NCBI GenBank assembly: GCA_020350425.1
Contig: CP070716.1
Location: forward strand, 1,966,837 to 2,030,667
Length of the DNA stretch: 63,831 bases
Direction: 5' to 3'
DNA from: Gemmatimonadota bacterium
Lineage (GTDB): Bacteria; Gemmatimonadota; Gemmatimonadetes; Gemmatimonadales; GWC2-71-9
Shown: positions 16,988 to 25,220 of the stretch, one piece after another
Layout of the letters: each line of letters opens with the position of its first letter
How positions within the stretch are numbered: position 1 is the first letter of the stretch
Position numbers and translations under genes: made by a program
The notes under the pieces: generated by a model
Database searches by the model: none
What the model was told of the DNA's origin: nothing
Seen by the model: only the letters and a program-made list of their open reading frames with translations

Positions 16988-17659
16988 TCCCTGATTGCCC
17001 TCTCCGAGTGGGTGGCTCCGGCCGGCCGGTTCCGGCGCCGCCGCCTGCTGGCCGTGCTCGCTACGGCCTACGTCATCTTTGTCGCCACGTATCTCGCGGT
17101 CAACATCTACAGCATCGGACGCACGAGCCGGGCGCTGTGGCTCCCCGGCGAAGCCGCACTTCCCTTCATCCCCGAATTCGAGTTCTTCTACATCCTCGGC
17201 TATCTGGTCCCACTGCTCGCGGTGTTCCGCCTGCCGGGCGCGTCCGAGTTCCGCCGCCTGCTCGTCGCCTTCGGGCTGACGCTGCTGGTGGCCTACGCCA
17301 CGTACCTGGTGTTCCCGGTCTACCTCGAGCGACCCGAGTTCGAGGTGAACTCCGTCGCGACCTTCCTCTTGTCTCTCGAATACCACGATCCCTCCTACAA
17401 CCACTTCCCAAGCCTGCATCTCGGCACCGCCTGGCTCATCTATTTGGCGTGCCGGCGGGGCGTGCGGCGCCGTGTCGCCGTCGTGGCGCTGCTGCTCGCG
17501 ATCTCGCTGTCCACAGTGTTCGTCAAGCAGCACTACCTGGTGGACGTGGTCTTCGGGGTCGGACTCGCCCTGGCCGCCTGGTGGGTCAGCGGCCTCGTCG
17601 AGGCGCGGGTGGCCGACCGCAGCGCCGCGAGTGGAGGCTCGCCCGCGGCAGTCAAGTGA
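16967..17659 (+). CDS. PAP2-superfamily membrane phosphatase/phosphotransferase
   Basis: The 230-residue protein has about six membrane segments and the two C-terminal PAP2 motifs: HFPSLHLGTAW (PSLH instead of PSGH) and STVFVKQHYLVDVVFGVGLA. This form is typical of the inositolphosphorylceramide-synthase-like branch. Such enzymes hydrolyse or transfer phosphate from lipid phosphates, with the active site on the outer face of the membrane. The ATG at 16967 (another at 16970) overlaps the divergent CrtC-like gene by about 20 nt, so both promoters must lie inside the opposing gene or share sequence. A role in the same lipid pathway is plausible but inferred. Confidence 0.82.
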   Translation: MMRRWTHSLIALSEWVAPAGRFRRRRLLAVLATAYVIFVATYLAVNIYSIGRTSRALWLPGEAALPFIPEFEFFYILGYLVPLLAVFRLPGASEFRRLLVAFGLTLLVAYATYLVFPVYLERPEFEVNSVATFLLSLEYHDPSYNHFPSLHLGTAWLIYLACRRGVRRRVAVVALLLAISLSTVFVKQHYLVDVVFGVGLALAAWWVSGLVEARVADRSAASGGSPAAVK

Positions 17660-17665
17660 GCGTCA

Positions 17666-17709
17666 AGGGAGGTGGAGTTGGTGGAGGGGGAGGTAGGGGA
17701 GCCGGTGGT
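17666..17709 (+). other. G-rich polypurine tract after the PAP2 gene
   Basis: Between the convergent PAP2 and VWA genes the plus strand has a G-rich tract with runs of 3, 5 and 4 G and many GG steps, almost free of C until 17702. It could fold as a G-quadruplex in RNA or DNA, perhaps helping to end PAP2 transcription. Confidence 0.4.
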
Positions 17710-17716
17710 GCGTGAC

Positions 17717-19018
17717 CTACCCCACCCGCCGCGTCTTGCGCCGCATGAAGTCCATGAGGATGTACTGCCCCAGCGTCATCGTGTTGGTGAAGTAGGCCTT
17801 GCCGCGCGCGATCTCGCACACCCGCTTCACGAACTCCACCAGCATGCGCTCCCGGGCGAGCATGAACGTATTGATCATGATCCCCGAGCGCTTGCAGATC
17901 GACACCTCGCGGTAGGTCTGCTTGAGGATCCGCGGGTCGAGCCCCATCGAGTTCACGTACACGCGGCCATCGGGCTCGGTGAGCGCCGAGGGCTTTCCGT
18001 CGGTGATCATGATGATCTGCCGCATGTCCTTCTTCTGGCTCAGCAGGATGCGGCGGGAGAGCCTGAGGCCTTCGGCGGTGTTGGTGTGGTACGGCCCCAC
18101 CTGCGCGCGGGCGAGCTTGGCGAGCGGAATCTCCTCGGCGGTGTCGTGAAACAGCACCACGCGAATGGAGTCGCCCGGGAACTGGGTGCGGATCAGGTGG
18201 GTGAGCGCCAGCGCCACCTTCTTGGCCGGCGTGAAGCGGTCCTCGCCGTAGAGGATCATCGAATGGGAGCAGTCCAGCATCAGCACGGTGGCGGCGCTGG
18301 AGCGGTACTCCGACTGGTGCACCATGAGATCGCGGTAGTCGAGATCGAGCGGCACTTTCAGCCCGCCCCGTGCGATCGCGTTGGTGAGCGTGGACGGCAC
18401 GTCGAGGTTGAGCGTATCGCCGAACTCGTAGGGCTTGGAGACCGCCTCGGCCTCCACCCCGGTGGCGAGGTGGGCGGTCTCGTGCGCGCCGAAGCTGGAC
18501 TTGCCCACGCTGCCGAGCAGGTGCCTCAGCGCGCGGTACCCCAGGAAGTCGAGCGCCTTGTCGGTGAGGTTGAACTCGACGCTCTGCGCGGCCTGCTGGG
18601 CCTGCCCTCCGGGGCCAAAAGCCTGCTGGTGGCTCTCGGGCATCTGCGGGGCGTCGCTCACGGTGAGATAGCCCTGCTCGATCAGCTTCTGCACCACCTG
18701 GTCGATCAGATCGGCCAGCTGCTGTTGAATCTCGGCATCGCGCCGCTCGTCGCCACTCGACTCCCCCCGCAGGACCTGCAGCATTTCCGGGGTGAGCCTG
18801 CCCGACTCCGTGAGGGCCTGCACGATCGCCTGCTTGAGCGCGTCGAGCGAGCGGTCGCCCTCCAGCTCGTCGCCGAACGAGCCCCAGTAGGGGTGGTGCA
18901 TCGGCCCACCGGCGAATCCCGACTGCAGCAGGAAGTCGCTCAGCTGGTCCAGCAGGTCCTCGAGGTTGACCGCGTCGAGGAGCTGCGGGATGTACTTGGA
19001 GTAGGTGGTGTAGCGCAT
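17717..19018 (-). CDS. von Willebrand factor A domain protein, partner of MoxR-like ATPase
   Basis: The 433-residue cytoplasmic protein has a helical N-terminal half and a C-terminal VWA domain (about 235-420). The MIDAS metal site is complete: [10 protein letters not shown] (D-x-S-x-S), a Thr in the FTPAKK loop and ITDGKPSA. There is no signal peptide or membrane anchor. VWA proteins of this CoxE/YehP-like kind work with MoxR or magnesium-chelatase ATPases to insert metals or remodel protein complexes. The probable partner ATPase is encoded about 2 kb away on the same strand. It is transcribed divergently from the MFS gene with a 57-nt gap. Confidence 0.85.
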   Translation of the reverse strand: MRYTTYSKYIPQLLDAVNLEDLLDQLSDFLLQSGFAGGPMHHPYWGSFGDELEGDRSLDALKQAIVQALTESGRLTPEMLQVLRGESSGDERRDAEIQQQLADLIDQVVQKLIEQGYLTVSDAPQMPESHQQAFGPGGQAQQAAQSVEFNLTDKALDFLGYRALRHLLGSVGKSSFGAHETAHLATGVEAEAVSKPYEFGDTLNLDVPSTLTNAIARGGLKVPLDLDYRDLMVHQSEYRSSAATVLMLDCSHSMILYGEDRFTPAKKVALALTHLIRTQFPGDSIRVVLFHDTAEEIPLAKLARAQVGPYHTNTAEGLRLSRRILLSQKKDMRQIIMITDGKPSALTEPDGRVYVNSMGLDPRILKQTYREVSICKRSGIMINTFMLARERMLVEFVKRVCEIARGKAYFTNTMTLGQYILMDFMRRKTRRVG

Positions 19019-19075
19019 GCCGCTCCGTCGTTACCCTTCTTCTTGGTAAACTGAAACACGCATGAAGTTCTCGCA

Positions 19076-20344
19076 ATGAGCCAGCCTCCCGCCGCGGACT
19101 CCCGCGACCGGCCCGAGATCCGGCCGCCGCCGCCTCGGCCGCGCATGTTCGGTGCGCTGCGGCACCGCAACTTCCGCCTGTTCTACGGCGGCGTGGTGGT
19201 GTCGTTCCTGGGCCTGTGGATGCACCGGGTGGCCCAGTCGTGGCTGGTGCTGGAGCTCACCGACTCGGCCTTCTACGTGGGGCTGGTGGACGCGCTCGGG
19301 TGGCTTCCCGTGCTGGTGTTCTCGCTCTACGCCGGCGCTCTCGCCGACCGGGTGTCCAAACGGCGTCTGCTGCTGGTGACGCAGCTCGGCGCGGCGACCT
19401 TCGCCCTCGTCCTGGCGGGATTCGTGCTGGCCGAGGCGGTCACCGTGTGGCACGTGGTGGTGCTGGCGGCGCTGATCGGTGTGGCCTTCGCGTTCGACAT
19501 TCCGGCGCGCCAGTCGTTCGTGGCCGAGCTGGTGGGCCGCGAGGACCTCACCAACGCGGTGGCGCTCAACGCCTCGGCGTTCAACGGCAGCCGGGTCGTC
19601 GGGCCCGCGATCGCCGGCCTGCTCATCGCGGCCGTCGGCGTGGGTGCCTGCTTCCTCATCAATGGGCTGAGCTACCTGCCGGTGGTCGCCGCGCTGCTGG
19701 TGATGCGGCTGCCGCCGCACCGGCCGGCCGCGGTGCGGCGCTCCGCCTGGGCCGACATCCGCGACGGGCTGCGGTTCATCTTCGCGGATGCGCGCCTCCG
19801 GGCGCTCATCCTCAACATCGCGACGATCAGCATCTTCGGATTGCCGGTGCTCGTGCTGATGCCCGTGGTGGCGCGTGACGTACTCGAGCTCGGTGCGGTG
19901 GAGTACGGCTGGATGATGTCCGCGGTGGGCTTGGGCGCGGTGATCGGCGCGCTCAGCTTGGCCGTGTTCGGCCACCGCGTGCCGCGCGGCCGGCTGCTTG
20001 CCGGATCGTCGCTCGCCTACGGTGTGCTGATCGTGGTGTTCTCGCTCGCGCGCTCGCTGCCGCTGGTGCTGGCGCTGCTCACGCTCCTGGGCCTGACGCT
20101 GATCCTCACCGCGGCGCTGTCGAACACGCTGCTCCAGACGATCGCGCCCGACGCCATGCGCGGGCGTGTGATCTCTCTCTATGCGCTTTCGTTCGTGGGG
20201 ATCAGCCCGTTCGGGGCGGTCGCGGCCGGCGCGGCGGCCGAGCGGTTCGGGACGCCGGCGGCGCTCATGGCCGGGGGAGCGGTCTGTGTCGTGGGGACGG
20301 CGCTCGGGGTGATGCGGTCGCGGGTGATCGCCGAGACGCGCTAG
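19076..20344 (+). CDS. MFS exporter, EntS/MFS_3 type
   Basis: The 422-residue protein has twelve predicted membrane segments after a short proline-rich cytoplasmic tail. Motif A is present as GALADRVSKRRLL between helices 2 and 3, and a PARQSFVAELV stretch follows helix 4, as in the enterobactin-exporter-like group. These proteins expel siderophores, drugs or small metabolites using the proton gradient. The substrate is unknown. It lies rightward between the two halves of the leftward MoxR/VWA module and converges on the cytidylate-kinase-like gene (6-nt gap), so it is probably an insertion into that locus rather than part of it. Confidence 0.88.
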   Translation: MSQPPAADSRDRPEIRPPPPRPRMFGALRHRNFRLFYGGVVVSFLGLWMHRVAQSWLVLELTDSAFYVGLVDALGWLPVLVFSLYAGALADRVSKRRLLLVTQLGAATFALVLAGFVLAEAVTVWHVVVLAALIGVAFAFDIPARQSFVAELVGREDLTNAVALNASAFNGSRVVGPAIAGLLIAAVGVGACFLINGLSYLPVVAALLVMRLPPHRPAAVRRSAWADIRDGLRFIFADARLRALILNIATISIFGLPVLVLMPVVARDVLELGAVEYGWMMSAVGLGAVIGALSLAVFGHRVPRGRLLAGSSLAYGVLIVVFSLARSLPLVLALLTLLGLTLILTAALSNTLLQTIAPDAMRGRVISLYALSFVGISPFGAVAAGAAAERFGTPAALMAGGAVCVVGTALGVMRSRVIAETR

Positions 20345-20350
20345 GGCGTC

Positions 20351-20986
20351 TCACACCCAGCCCCGAGCTCGTGCGGCTTCGACGATCAGATCGGCGCACT
20401 GCTCGTAGCTGAACACGCCCGTGTTCAGCACGAGGTGGTAGTTGGTGGGGTTGTCCCACCGGCGGTGGTAATTCGCCTTGACGTAGCGGCGGCGGCCCTC
20501 GTCGGTCTTGTCGACGCAGTCCTCCGCCTCCTTCGCGCTCACGCCCAGCCGGTCCGCGGCCGCCCTGACGCGCAGCTCGCGCGGCGCCACCACGAAGACG
20601 TGCAGCGTGTCCTCGTGTTGGGCCAGGTGCGCCTGTGCGCCGCGGCCCACCATGATGAGCCGCTCCTCCTGCTGCACCGCCTGGTTGATCACCGCCTCGG
20701 TGGCGCGCACGAGGTCGGCCTCGCTGCCGAACTGGGGCTCGGGCGGCTCGCCGGTGGCGACGAACACCTCGGGCGACGAGATGGCGAGCGCACGCGCCAA
20801 CCGTTCGGCGAGCCCCGGCACCCGCTCTTCCCGCTCCTCCACCTCCTTGCGGGAGAGCCCGGCCTGTCCTGCGACGCGGTCGACGAACTCGTTGTCGACC
20901 AGCGTCCATCCCAGGCGCTTGGCCACGAGCTTGGCGATGTTGGATCCGCCCGAGGCGTACTGGCGCGAGACGGTGATGACGGGCAC
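20351..20986 (-). CDS. Cytidylate kinase-like family protein
   Basis: The 211-residue protein starts with VITVSRQYASGGSNIAKLVA, the altered P-loop of the cytidylate-kinase-like family (Cytidylate_kin2), where the usual GxxGxGKS/T is replaced by ASGGSNIAK. An LVDNEFVD segment follows, and a lid region is rich in basic residues (GRRRYVKANYHRRWDNPTNYH). Members look like nucleoside monophosphate kinases but their true substrate is not established. The GTG start at 20986 lies 3 nt after the stop of the AAA ATPase gene, so the two are co-transcribed. Function is uncertain beyond probable ATP-dependent phosphotransfer. Confidence 0.8.
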   Translation of the reverse strand: MPVITVSRQYASGGSNIAKLVAKRLGWTLVDNEFVDRVAGQAGLSRKEVEEREERVPGLAERLARALAISSPEVFVATGEPPEPQFGSEADLVRATEAVINQAVQQEERLIMVGRGAQAHLAQHEDTLHVFVVAPRELRVRAAADRLGVSAKEAEDCVDKTDEGRRRYVKANYHRRWDNPTNYHLVLNTGVFSYEQCADLIVEAARARGWV

Positions 20987-20989
20987 GGC

Positions 20990-22456
20990 TCAGAAGGGAG
21001 AGTCGGGAGCGCTCGGGCCACCGCCGAACTGCGGCCGCTCCAGGCGCGCGCGCACGTAACCCAGCTCGTCAGAGCGCGAGATGCGGCGGTGCGCCACCAG
21101 CCCCTCGAGCACGAGCTCACATGCTGAGACCACGGTGGCCGGATCCTTCCGGGGAGCGAGTCCGGTCAGCTCGATGACGTCGAGCAGTCCGGGCACCGTC
21201 GAGAAACCCTTGAGGCAGACGTCGGAGCGCTCGTTGGCCGAGACCTTGAGGGCGCCGCCCTGATCGAACCACTCCACGATGGCGTCACAGTCGGCGCCGC
21301 CCAGGCGCGCGTCAAACGTGTTCCCGGCCGCCCGCCGCACGAGGTCCTTCGCGATGGTCTCGGCGCCCTGCAGCTCGCCCTCGTACTCCAGCTCGATCTT
21401 CCCCGTGATGGCCGGCAGGGCGTCGTACACGTCGGTCACGCGCGGCACGACCTGCTTCTCCTTGAGGGTGATGGAGCGTTGCTCGGCGCTCGAGAGCACG
21501 TTCTCCAGCACGCTGATGGGAAGCCGCTGGCTCACGCCGGAGCGCCGGTCGATGCGCTTGTCTTCCCGCGCCGCGAACGCGACCCGCTCCACCAACTCGT
21601 GAATGAAGTCGGGGATCTCGAGCGCGCCGCCGTTGCGGTCGAGCCACGCCTCCTGCTGCGTGATCTTCATGCCGTGCTCGACCGTTGGCGGATAATGCGT
21701 GAGGATCTCGCTCCCAACACGGTCCTTGAGTGGCGTGATGATCTTGCCGCGCGCGGTGTAATCTTCGGGGTTGGCGGAGAACACGAGCAGCACGTCCAGA
21801 GCCAGCCGAATCGGATAGCCTTTGATCTGGACGTCGCCCTCCTGCATGATGTTGAACAGTCCCACCTGGATCTTCCCGGCCAGATCGGGCAGCTCGTTGA
21901 TGGCGAAGATGCCGCGGTTGCTGCGGGGCAGCAGCCCGTAGTGGATCGTGAGCTCGTCCGACAGCAAGTGCCCGCCGCGGGCGGCCTTGATGGGGTCGAC
22001 GTCGCCGATCATGTCGGCGATGGTGACATCAGGCGTGGCCAGCTTCTCCACGTAGCGCCGATGCTGCGGGATCCACTCGATGGGCGCCCGGTCGCCCAGC
22101 TCCTCGACGAGCTGGCGGCCGAACTTGGAGATGGGGCGAAAGGGATTGTCGTTGACCTCACTGCCGGCGAGGATCGGAATCTGCTCGTCGAGCAGCGTCA
22201 CGAGCTGGCGCATGATGCGGCTCTTCGCCTGCCCTCGCAGCCCCAACAGGATGAAGTTGTGTCGCGCGAGGACGGCATTGACCACCTGGGGGACGACCGT
22301 GTCCTCGTAGCCCACGATGCCGGGGAAGATCTCCCGGCCGGCCTCCAGCATGCAAATGAGGTTGTGCCGCATCTCGTCCTTGACCGAGCGGAGATGCAGG
22401 CGGGGTTCAGACCATTCGGTCTGCCTGAGGTCGCCGAGCGTTGTGGGAGGAGTCAT
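20990..22456 (-). CDS. MoxR/magnesium-chelatase-like AAA+ ATPase
   Basis: The 488-residue protein has an AAA+ core with Walker A GLRGQAKSR, a Walker B-like strand RGIFAINELPDL (Asn in place of the usual Asp before Glu), and sensor stretch LLVFSANPEDYTARGKIITPLKDR. It resembles ChlI/MoxR ATPases that act with a VWA protein; such a protein is encoded downstream at 17.7-19 kb. The ATG at 22456 is chosen because a strong promoter ends 6 nt before it; a longer upstream frame runs into the next gene and lacks homology. The client complex is unknown. Confidence 0.85.
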   Translation of the reverse strand: MTPPTTLGDLRQTEWSEPRLHLRSVKDEMRHNLICMLEAGREIFPGIVGYEDTVVPQVVNAVLARHNFILLGLRGQAKSRIMRQLVTLLDEQIPILAGSEVNDNPFRPISKFGRQLVEELGDRAPIEWIPQHRRYVEKLATPDVTIADMIGDVDPIKAARGGHLLSDELTIHYGLLPRSNRGIFAINELPDLAGKIQVGLFNIMQEGDVQIKGYPIRLALDVLLVFSANPEDYTARGKIITPLKDRVGSEILTHYPPTVEHGMKITQQEAWLDRNGGALEIPDFIHELVERVAFAAREDKRIDRRSGVSQRLPISVLENVLSSAEQRSITLKEKQVVPRVTDVYDALPAITGKIELEYEGELQGAETIAKDLVRRAAGNTFDARLGGADCDAIVEWFDQGGALKVSANERSDVCLKGFSTVPGLLDVIELTGLAPRKDPATVVSACELVLEGLVAHRRISRSDELGYVRARLERPQFGGGPSAPDSPF

Positions 22457-22462
22457 GTCCAA

Positions 22463-22492
22463 GATATACCCTCTTTGTGCGCGCCGGTTCAA
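22463..22492 (-). promoter_or_regulatory. Strong candidate promoter for the AAA ATPase gene, leaderless
   Basis: Read leftward, TTGAAC (22492-22487) and TATATC (22468-22463) are 18 nt apart. Only six bases separate the -10 element from the ATG at 22456, so the expected transcription start is the A of the start codon. No Shine-Dalgarno sequence exists. The -35 element overlaps the end of the upstream gene. Confidence 0.6.
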
Positions 22493-24864
22493 GCGGAGCG
22501 CAAGCCGACGTCCAGCAACCGCACTGCGACGACACCCCAGGCCGCGATGTCGAACGCCACCCCGCCCGGAACGTCGGAGACCTCTCCCAGGTCGCGCTCG
22601 AGGTAATCCACCCGGCGTCCCGATTGGAAGGTGAGGACGCTTTCGCCGAGCGTGACGAACCGGCTCGATCCCAGCAATTCCTGCACGAACACGATGATAC
22701 CGTTCCCGTCGTCGGCGGGCTTGAGCCCGACGATCGCCATCCCGGGCTGATCCACCACGACGAGCGGACCGTGCCGTGGCAGTCGTCCCGTGGGCTGGCG
22801 GTCCACGCGCGCCGCGAGCAGCGGCTCCGCCCCCCAGCCGAAGCGCGTCGCCAGGGTGGGGTCCACCGGGTCGCTGGTCACCGAGAGTCGGTAGCGCACC
22901 CGGCCCCGCGGCCCGTGCGCCAGCACGGTGCCGTCCTGCATTACCGAGACGAAGGGGGCATCGAGTCCGCGAAAGAGGGCAGCCCCGCGCTGTGACGACA
23001 CCGTGAGCCAGCGCAGGTGCGCCACGTAGTACACCGGGGCCGTGGCGTCCTCGTGTCCCGCCGGGACTTCCCACATCGCGCGCGCGCCAGGCAAGTCGAA
23101 CGCGAAGAGGTACTCCATGGCACGCTCGCCCACGGCGGCGGCATCGTTCGTGATATCGATCCAGGGAAGCGCGTCGTACACCGTGACGGTCGTGCGCACG
23201 TCGCCCCGGGCCGGCGACCAGCGCCGCGCCACGAGGCGGGTGCCGACACCGGGGATCGTCTCGTGGGCCAGGCCCTCGACGATGCTGCCCGGGATGGCGT
23301 TGAGGCCGTCACTCCCGGGTCGCACCCACTCCCGCCCGTCAGGCACGGACACCAGCGAGCCGATGGCCCCCGATCGGGGATCCAGCTCCAGTCGCAGGTG
23401 TGCCCCGGCGAGCGTGTTGGAGGGGGTATCTGCTCCCGCGACCAGCCGCTCGGACGACGCGGCGCCCCGGGGCTGATCCACGATGAAGGCGTAGCCGAGC
23501 TCCGGCACATCCGTCACCACCTGCTCCGTTCCGTCGGGCAGCAGCGCGACGTCCGTGCGCAGATAGGGAGACGGGTTGAACACCAGGGTACCCGGGAGCG
23601 TCGTGGGGATCTGCGCGGCGACGCTGCGCAGCGCGACGTGCGGGTCGTAACGCTCGCTGGGGGTGGCGCGCCCGGCGCTGCCCAGCCTCTCCGAGAGGGT
23701 CTGGAGTGCCCGCCCGGCGTGGGCGGCGCGCTCCGCCGCGCGCAGACTCACGATGGCTGCCATGGCCGCCGCATCGGGCAGCGTGTCGTGCGCGTGATAG
23801 CTGCCGGGTGCGACGGGAATGAGCGCGCTGCGCCGTCCGTCGATGGCCGCCACGAGCTCCTCGCCGGCGCCGATGACGATCCGCGGGTAGGCGAAGCGCT
23901 GGTTCCACTGCCGCACCGCCTCGAGCATGGCCGGCTGCGTGTCGTCGGGCTCGGTGTTCACCACGAACGCCAGCCCCTCCTCCCGCCCGAGCGCCGGGGA
24001 AAGCAGCAAGGGGGTCGTGGTCAGCCAGCGCTCCACCCTCCGGGTCATCTCGTCCTGTGACGCGGCGAATCCCAGGTCGCGCGGGTGTCCGCGCGGCGGG
24101 ATCGCCGCGGCCAGGACGCGTGCGCCGTCCGGCGCCTCATACCACTCCAGCGGCGGCGCGCCGTGCCACGAATGCAGGGCGAGGCGAATGCCCGATCCGG
24201 TGAGGGCGAGCAGGACGTTCGGCGGCAGCGCCTCCGCCGACGTGCTCACCGCCGCAATGCCGGCGGGAATGCCGTAGCGCTGCTCGACCCGCTGCGCCCC
24301 GCGCACCATGCGGAGAAAGGTCACGTGGTCGCTGACGTCGAGTGCCTCGTCGAGGGGGAGAGGGTTGGCGCTCACGCCCGAGTCCCGGTAGATCTGCGCC
24401 TGCACCGCGCGCCGCACCGGCGAGAGCTGCTCGAGCTCGGCTTCCAGCGCACGGGGATCACCCACCGTGATCCAGAAGACCGTCCAGCGCTGCTGTGGCC
24501 TCAAGCGGTGGCTCGACCGCAGCACGCCGCGCACCCCGGGAGACTCGAGCTCGCTCTGGACCGTCGTCTCCACCTCGAGGGGCAGCCACAACTCGCCGTA
24601 CAGGGCCTCCCCCGAGCGAATCACGCCCGCGGTGCCGAGCAGACGTCGCCGCTGGTCGTACACCCGCAGCCGCCCCGCTGGGGCGTCGACGCCGGTGACG
24701 TAGAACCGCACCAGGACCTGCCGCCCGTCGGGGTTGGCGCGAAATATGGTCGGCTCGGCTCGCACGCTCGGCGCCGTGCCGCGGGCGGCGAACGCCGCCG
24801 GAGGCCCGAGGGTGCCGGCGAGGGCTGCCGAGAGCACGGTGAGGAAACTGCGCCGATCGGTCAC
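22489..24864 (-). CDS. Tat-exported GH38-like (alpha-mannosidase-fold) protein
   Basis: The 791-residue protein begins with a twin-arginine signal (DRRSFLTVLSAALAG, cleavage near AFAARG). The middle resembles the barrel and helical bundle of GH38 enzymes. The C-terminal half resembles their beta-sandwich domains, for example TLVFNPSPYLRTDVALLPDG and a long-range RWSPARGDVRTTVTVYDALPWIDI. I do not see the usual GH38 HxD zinc motif at the N-terminus, so catalysis is doubtful or divergent. It would act in the periplasm on glycans. Start is GTG at 24864 with AAGGGG upstream. It lies directly upstream of the AAA ATPase gene. Confidence 0.55.
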   Translation of the reverse strand: MTDRRSFLTVLSAALAGTLGPPAAFAARGTAPSVRAEPTIFRANPDGRQVLVRFYVTGVDAPAGRLRVYDQRRRLLGTAGVIRSGEALYGELWLPLEVETTVQSELESPGVRGVLRSSHRLRPQQRWTVFWITVGDPRALEAELEQLSPVRRAVQAQIYRDSGVSANPLPLDEALDVSDHVTFLRMVRGAQRVEQRYGIPAGIAAVSTSAEALPPNVLLALTGSGIRLALHSWHGAPPLEWYEAPDGARVLAAAIPPRGHPRDLGFAASQDEMTRRVERWLTTTPLLLSPALGREEGLAFVVNTEPDDTQPAMLEAVRQWNQRFAYPRIVIGAGEELVAAIDGRRSALIPVAPGSYHAHDTLPDAAAMAAIVSLRAAERAAHAGRALQTLSERLGSAGRATPSERYDPHVALRSVAAQIPTTLPGTLVFNPSPYLRTDVALLPDGTEQVVTDVPELGYAFIVDQPRGAASSERLVAGADTPSNTLAGAHLRLELDPRSGAIGSLVSVPDGREWVRPGSDGLNAIPGSIVEGLAHETIPGVGTRLVARRWSPARGDVRTTVTVYDALPWIDITNDAAAVGERAMEYLFAFDLPGARAMWEVPAGHEDATAPVYYVAHLRWLTVSSQRGAALFRGLDAPFVSVMQDGTVLAHGPRGRVRYRLSVTSDPVDPTLATRFGWGAEPLLAARVDRQPTGRLPRHGPLVVVDQPGMAIVGLKPADDGNGIIVFVQELLGSSRFVTLGESVLTFQSGRRVDYLERDLGEVSDVPGGVAFDIAAWGVVAVRLLDVGLRSA

Positions 24865-24972
24865 GTCGAGTACGCCCCTTTGCGCGCGGCGGACTCGTCC
24901 CGGAGCCGCGCGGACTCCTGTAAGTTACGGAGAGAGGCCGAAACGCACCGCCGCCACCGAAAGGATGTGCGC

Positions 24973-25143
24973 ATGCGCCGAATCATTGGGCTACTGGGGA
25001 TGCTTGTGCTCATCGCCGCCTGCGCCGGCCGCGAGGAGGCGGCCGAGCAGGAGGCCGCCGAGTCCACCCCGGCCGATACCGCGCTCGTCGATACGCTCCA
25101 GGCCGATACGCTCATGGCGAGGGATACCGCGGGCCTTCCGTAG
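24973..25143 (+). CDS. Small lipoprotein (56 aa)
   Basis: A 56-residue product starts with a short basic and hydrophobic segment ending in a lipobox (VLIAACAG), so Cys17 would be lipidated. The mature part is acidic and repetitive, with Asp-Thr and Glu-Ala pairs (ALVDTLQADTLMARDTAGLP). An AAAGG Shine-Dalgarno sequence precedes the ATG. No family is recognised; such small acidic lipoproteins are common in diderms and often poorly conserved. It stands alone, divergent from the Tat protein and convergent with the desulfurase gene. Confidence 0.65.
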   Translation: MRRIIGLLGMLVLIAACAGREEAAEQEAAESTPADTALVDTLQADTLMARDTAGLP

Positions 25144-25164
25144 CCGGCGGGCATAGCCCGCCGG
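25144..25164. terminator. 9-bp perfect hairpin between convergent genes
   Basis: CCGGCGGGC-ATA-GCCCGCCGG begins at the base after the lipoprotein stop codon. It can serve both converging transcription units. No run of U follows, so it would be an atypical terminator or a Rho-assisted one. Confidence 0.5.
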
Positions 25165-25220
25165 ACCCGGCGGGCGTCGCCGTTGCGAGGGAGTGTCTCA
25201 AGGGGGGCGCGGGGGACGGC

